The notes below the pieces were generated by a model. It saw nothing but the letters and a program-made list of their open reading frames with translations, did no database searches and had not been told where the DNA came from. Shown here in pieces: positions 6,697 to 8,619 of a stretch of DNA of 8,619 nt (position 1 is the first letter of the stretch; every line of letters starts with the position of its first letter). A program made the translations under genes and the position numbers. Source of the DNA: Peptococcaceae bacterium (GTDB lineage: Bacteria > Bacillota > Desulfitobacteriia > Desulfitobacteriales > Syntrophobotulaceae); assembly GCA_012523535.1 (NCBI GenBank), contig JAAYII010000085.1, positions 1-8,619 of the forward strand, given 5' to 3'.

Positions 6697-7881
6697 GTGG
6701 AAAAAGCCAGTATAGATGAGGTACAGGTTCGAGGGAAAAAGGTACTAGTGCGAGTAGATTTCAACGTACCGCTTGATGATAATCGACAAATAACTGATGA
6801 TACCCGCATTAAAGCCGCCCTGCCAACCATTAATTATTTAAGAGACCAAGGGGCTAAAATAATTCTGGTGTCTCATCTGGGAAGGCCTAAAGGTAAAGTC
6901 AATCCTCAATATTCATTGGCCCCAGTGGCAGTCAGATTAAGCGAATTGCTGGGCAAGGAAGTAATAATGGCCAAGGACTGTATAGGCCAGCAGGTGGAAG
7001 AAGAGATTAACCGTTTGGGCGAAGGGGATGTGGCCCTACTGGAGAACGTCAGGTTCTATGAAGAAGAAGAGAAAAATAATCCGGATTTTGCTCGGAAACT
7101 GGCTGCTCTGGCTGACATATATGTCAATGATGCTTTTGGAACGGCCCATCGCGCCCATGCTTCAACCGAAGGGGTTACCAAATATCTCCCGGCTTATGCT
7201 GGTTTTTTAATGAAAAAGGAAATCGATGTTATGAGTAAGGCTCTGGAAAACCCGACCAGACCTTTTACTGCTCTTATTGGAGGGGCAAAGGTCAGCGATA
7301 AAATTTCCGTTATCGAGAACCTGTTAAAGAAAGTAGATACCTTAATTATTGGCGGAGGTATGGCCAACACCTTTTTAAAAGCCCAGGGCCTGGAAATAGG
7401 CAAATCCCTTGTGGAAGAAGACAAAATAGATTTGGCCCGGGAGATTTTGGACAAAGCCAAAAATAACGGCCTTGAAATATTGCTGCCGACGGATGTGGTA
7501 GTAAGCAAAGAGTTTAAAGCTGATTCTCCCTCTCGGGTTGTGCAAGTATCCGCCATTGAGCCGGATGATTATGCCCTTGACATCGGCCCACAGAGTTGCG
7601 AGCTTTTTGCAGCCAAAGTAATTGCATCTCAAACGGTAATCTGGAACGGGCCTATGGGCGTATTTGAAATGTAACAGTTTGCCCGGGGTACGGAAAAGAT
7701 CGCCCAGGCCATGGCCCAGTGCCGGGGTACGACTATTGTGGGCGGGGGAGATTCGGTGGCGGCCATTAAGAAAATGGGCGTGGAAGACAATCTTACCCAT
7801 ATTTCCACAGGAGGAGGGGCTTCACTGGAATTCTTGGAGGGCAAAGTGCTTCCCGGTGTGGCTGCTCTTAAAGACAAATAG
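6697..7881 (+). pseudogene. pgk: Phosphoglycerate kinase gene interrupted by an in-frame TAA at codon 326
   Basis: PGK interconverts 1,3-bisphosphoglycerate + ADP and 3-phosphoglycerate + ATP in cytoplasmic glycolysis. The uninterrupted ORF, 6697-7674, encodes only residues 1-325. Ignoring the TAA at 7672-7674, the same frame continues to TAG at 7879-7881 and gives 394 codons, the usual bacterial PGK length. Substrate-site landmarks are intact: RVDFNVP (19-25), SHLGRPKG (59-66), ENVRF (116-120), FGTAHRAHAS (147-156), GGAKVSDK (195-202) and GGGMANTF (219-226). The stop falls directly after WNGPMGVFEM (316-325), where relatives usually have a Glu, Asp or Pro before the KF/AF-type residues. Past the stop come VGGGDS (348-353) and STGGGAS (370-376), which bind the nucleotide. 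No further frameshift or stop is present. The truncated 325-residue product should lack kinase activity. The 3' frame has no good restart: the first in-frame ATG (7711) has no ribosome binding site. The cause (error, fresh mutation or readthrough) is undecided. Confidence 0.93.
7672..7674 (+). other. In-frame TAA inside pgk
   Basis: The reading is GTA TTT GAA ATG TAA CAG TTT GCC CGG GGT. One base change from GAA, CAA or AAA would create this TAA; GAA would restore the common VFEME pattern. TAA also ends rpoN (1981-1983, also followed by CAG) and trkH (6470-6472), so TAA is a working stop in this genome as far as the window shows. Confidence 0.95.
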
Positions 7882-7984
7882 AAGAAGGAATTGAAAATAA
7901 GCAAAAACTATACAGAAACCATGGTTGCCAAGAAATTTTATAATCCGGAAAGGTAATAATAAACATTTAAGGGGGTAGAGTTGG
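7882..7984 (+). other. 103-bp spacer between pgk and tpiA
   Basis: The spacer is AT-rich and holds a perfect 10-bp palindrome, AACCATGGTT (7917-7926), and an isolated TATAAT (7939-7944) with no acceptable -35 at normal spacing. AAGGGGGT (7969-7976) is the tpiA ribosome binding site, 8 bases before its ATG. I see no stem-loop terminator, so pgk and tpiA are likely cotranscribed. Confidence 0.5.
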
Positions 7985-8619
7985 ATGGGCAATAGGCGCC
8001 CGTTAATCGCCGGCAACTGGAAAATGAATAAAACAGTTTCCGAAGCGAGAGATTTTGCAGTACGTTTCTTAGATATGGTCAAAGATATAACAGAAGTGGA
8101 TATATTGATTTGCGCCCCTTTTACGAATTTGCCAGTGCTAAAAATGGAACTGGAAGAGAGCATTGTCCATCTCGGTGCTCAGAATATGCATTATGAAACA
8201 AAAGGAGCCTTTACCGGAGAAATTTCGCCGCTTATGCTTAAAGAGCTGGCTTGCACCTACGTTATTATCGGGCATTCCGAACGCCGGGAATATTTTAAGG
8301 AAGATGATGAACTTATTGCCAAGAAAGTTAAAGCCGCTTTGGATCACGGTATTACCCCCATTCTTTGCGTCGGGGAAAACCTGGCTTTAAGAGAGGCCGG
8401 AAAAGCACAAGATTTTGTTCAGGAACAGGTAAAAAAAGATCTTGGCCATCTATCGCCGGCTGTATTGAGCAGAACAGTGATTGCCTATGAACCGATATGG
8501 GCTATTGGGACCGGCAAAACCGCTTTGGCTCAAGATGCCCAAGAAATGTGCTTAGCCATCCGAAATACGGTTGCGGCCATGGCCGGCCAGGCTGCTCAGG
8601 AAATGCGGATTCTCTATGG
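7985..8619 (+). CDS. tpiA: Triose-phosphate isomerase, 5' part (3' end outside window)
   Basis: TpiA interconverts dihydroxyacetone phosphate and glyceraldehyde 3-phosphate in glycolysis and gluconeogenesis, as a cytoplasmic dimer. Residues 1-211 of about 250 are present; the frame is open to the right edge and breaks off right after RILY, at the first bases of the expected YGGSV motif. All catalytic residues are there: Asn11 and Lys13 in AGNWKMNK (9-16), His97 in IIGHSERRE (94-102), and Glu169 in AYEPIWAIGTGKTA (167-180), the last including the flexible active-site loop. Dimer-loop residues GAQNMHYETKGAFTGEIS (64-81) are also normal. The start is ATG at 7985, with AAGGGGGT 8 bases upstream; a TTG at 7981 is out of frame. 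The gene is undamaged in the visible part, in contrast to pgk just upstream. The pgk-tpiA order is the usual one of the lower glycolysis operon, where gpmI and eno often follow. Confidence 0.97.
   Translation, partial: MGNRRPLIAGNWKMNKTVSEARDFAVRFLDMVKDITEVDILICAPFTNLPVLKMELEESIVHLGAQNMHYETKGAFTGEISPLMLKELACTYVIIGHSERREYFKEDDELIAKKVKAALDHGITPILCVGENLALREAGKAQDFVQEQVKKDLGHLSPAVLSRTVIAYEPIWAIGTGKTALAQDAQEMCLAIRNTVAAMAGQAAQEMRILY

Noticed and set aside
7672..7674. Reassignment of TAA to an amino acid, or a selenocysteine/pyrrolysine codon
   Set aside because: rpoN and trkH end at TAA at the expected family ends. Selenocysteine uses TGA and pyrrolysine uses TAG.
7711..7881. Split PGK with the C-terminal piece translated separately from ATG at 7711
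   Set aside because: There is no ribosome binding site before 7711, and the piece starting there would lose the conserved residues between the stop and that ATG.
7939..7944. TATAAT as a separate tpiA promoter
   Set aside because: The nearest -35-like TTGCCA is only 8 bases upstream, and nothing suitable lies at 16-18 bases.
7891..7956. 21-codon TTG-started frame between pgk and tpiA
   Set aside because: AAGG lies only 2 bases before the TTG, which is too close; the frame is very short and resembles no known peptide.

Overview
The window looks like chromosome from a Gram-positive bacterium of the Bacillota, most likely a clostridial or Peptococcaceae-type anaerobe. This is inferred from gene content and order (whiA followed by rpoN, with pgk-tpiA downstream on the same strand), strong GGAGG-type ribosome binding sites, frequent GTG/TTG starts and a moderate GC content. 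No species call is justified. All seven genes I can support are on the + strand. There is no RNA gene, CRISPR array, insertion sequence or prophage gene.

Positions 1-6472 read as one tightly packed operon-like block: the 3' part of whiA, then rpoN (sigma-54), a Na/Pi-cotransporter-family membrane protein with a PhoU-like tail (nptA-like), trkA and trkH. The gaps between them are only 2, 12, 13 and 9 bp. TrkA and TrkH together should form a K+ uptake system. The Na/Pi-like protein beside them makes this an ion and phosphate transport module downstream of a sigma factor.

Positions 6473-6696 are the only sizeable gap. It holds an AT-rich stretch with candidate promoter elements, a small inverted repeat next to a TATAAT, a near-match to a sigma-54 -24/-12 element, and the strong ribosome binding site of pgk.

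Positions 6697-8619 carry the glycolytic pair pgk-tpiA. In many Bacillota these genes follow cggR-gapA, but here the transport module lies between rpoN and pgk, and neither cggR nor gapA is in the window.

The most striking feature is that pgk is interrupted by an in-frame TAA at codon 326 of 394. The rest of the PGK protein, including its nucleotide-binding glycine loops, continues in the same frame with no other damage up to a natural TAG. This could be a very recent nonsense mutation, a sequence error or decoded readthrough; the window alone cannot tell which. tpiA runs off the right edge just after Tyr211, at the first bases of the expected YGG motif.
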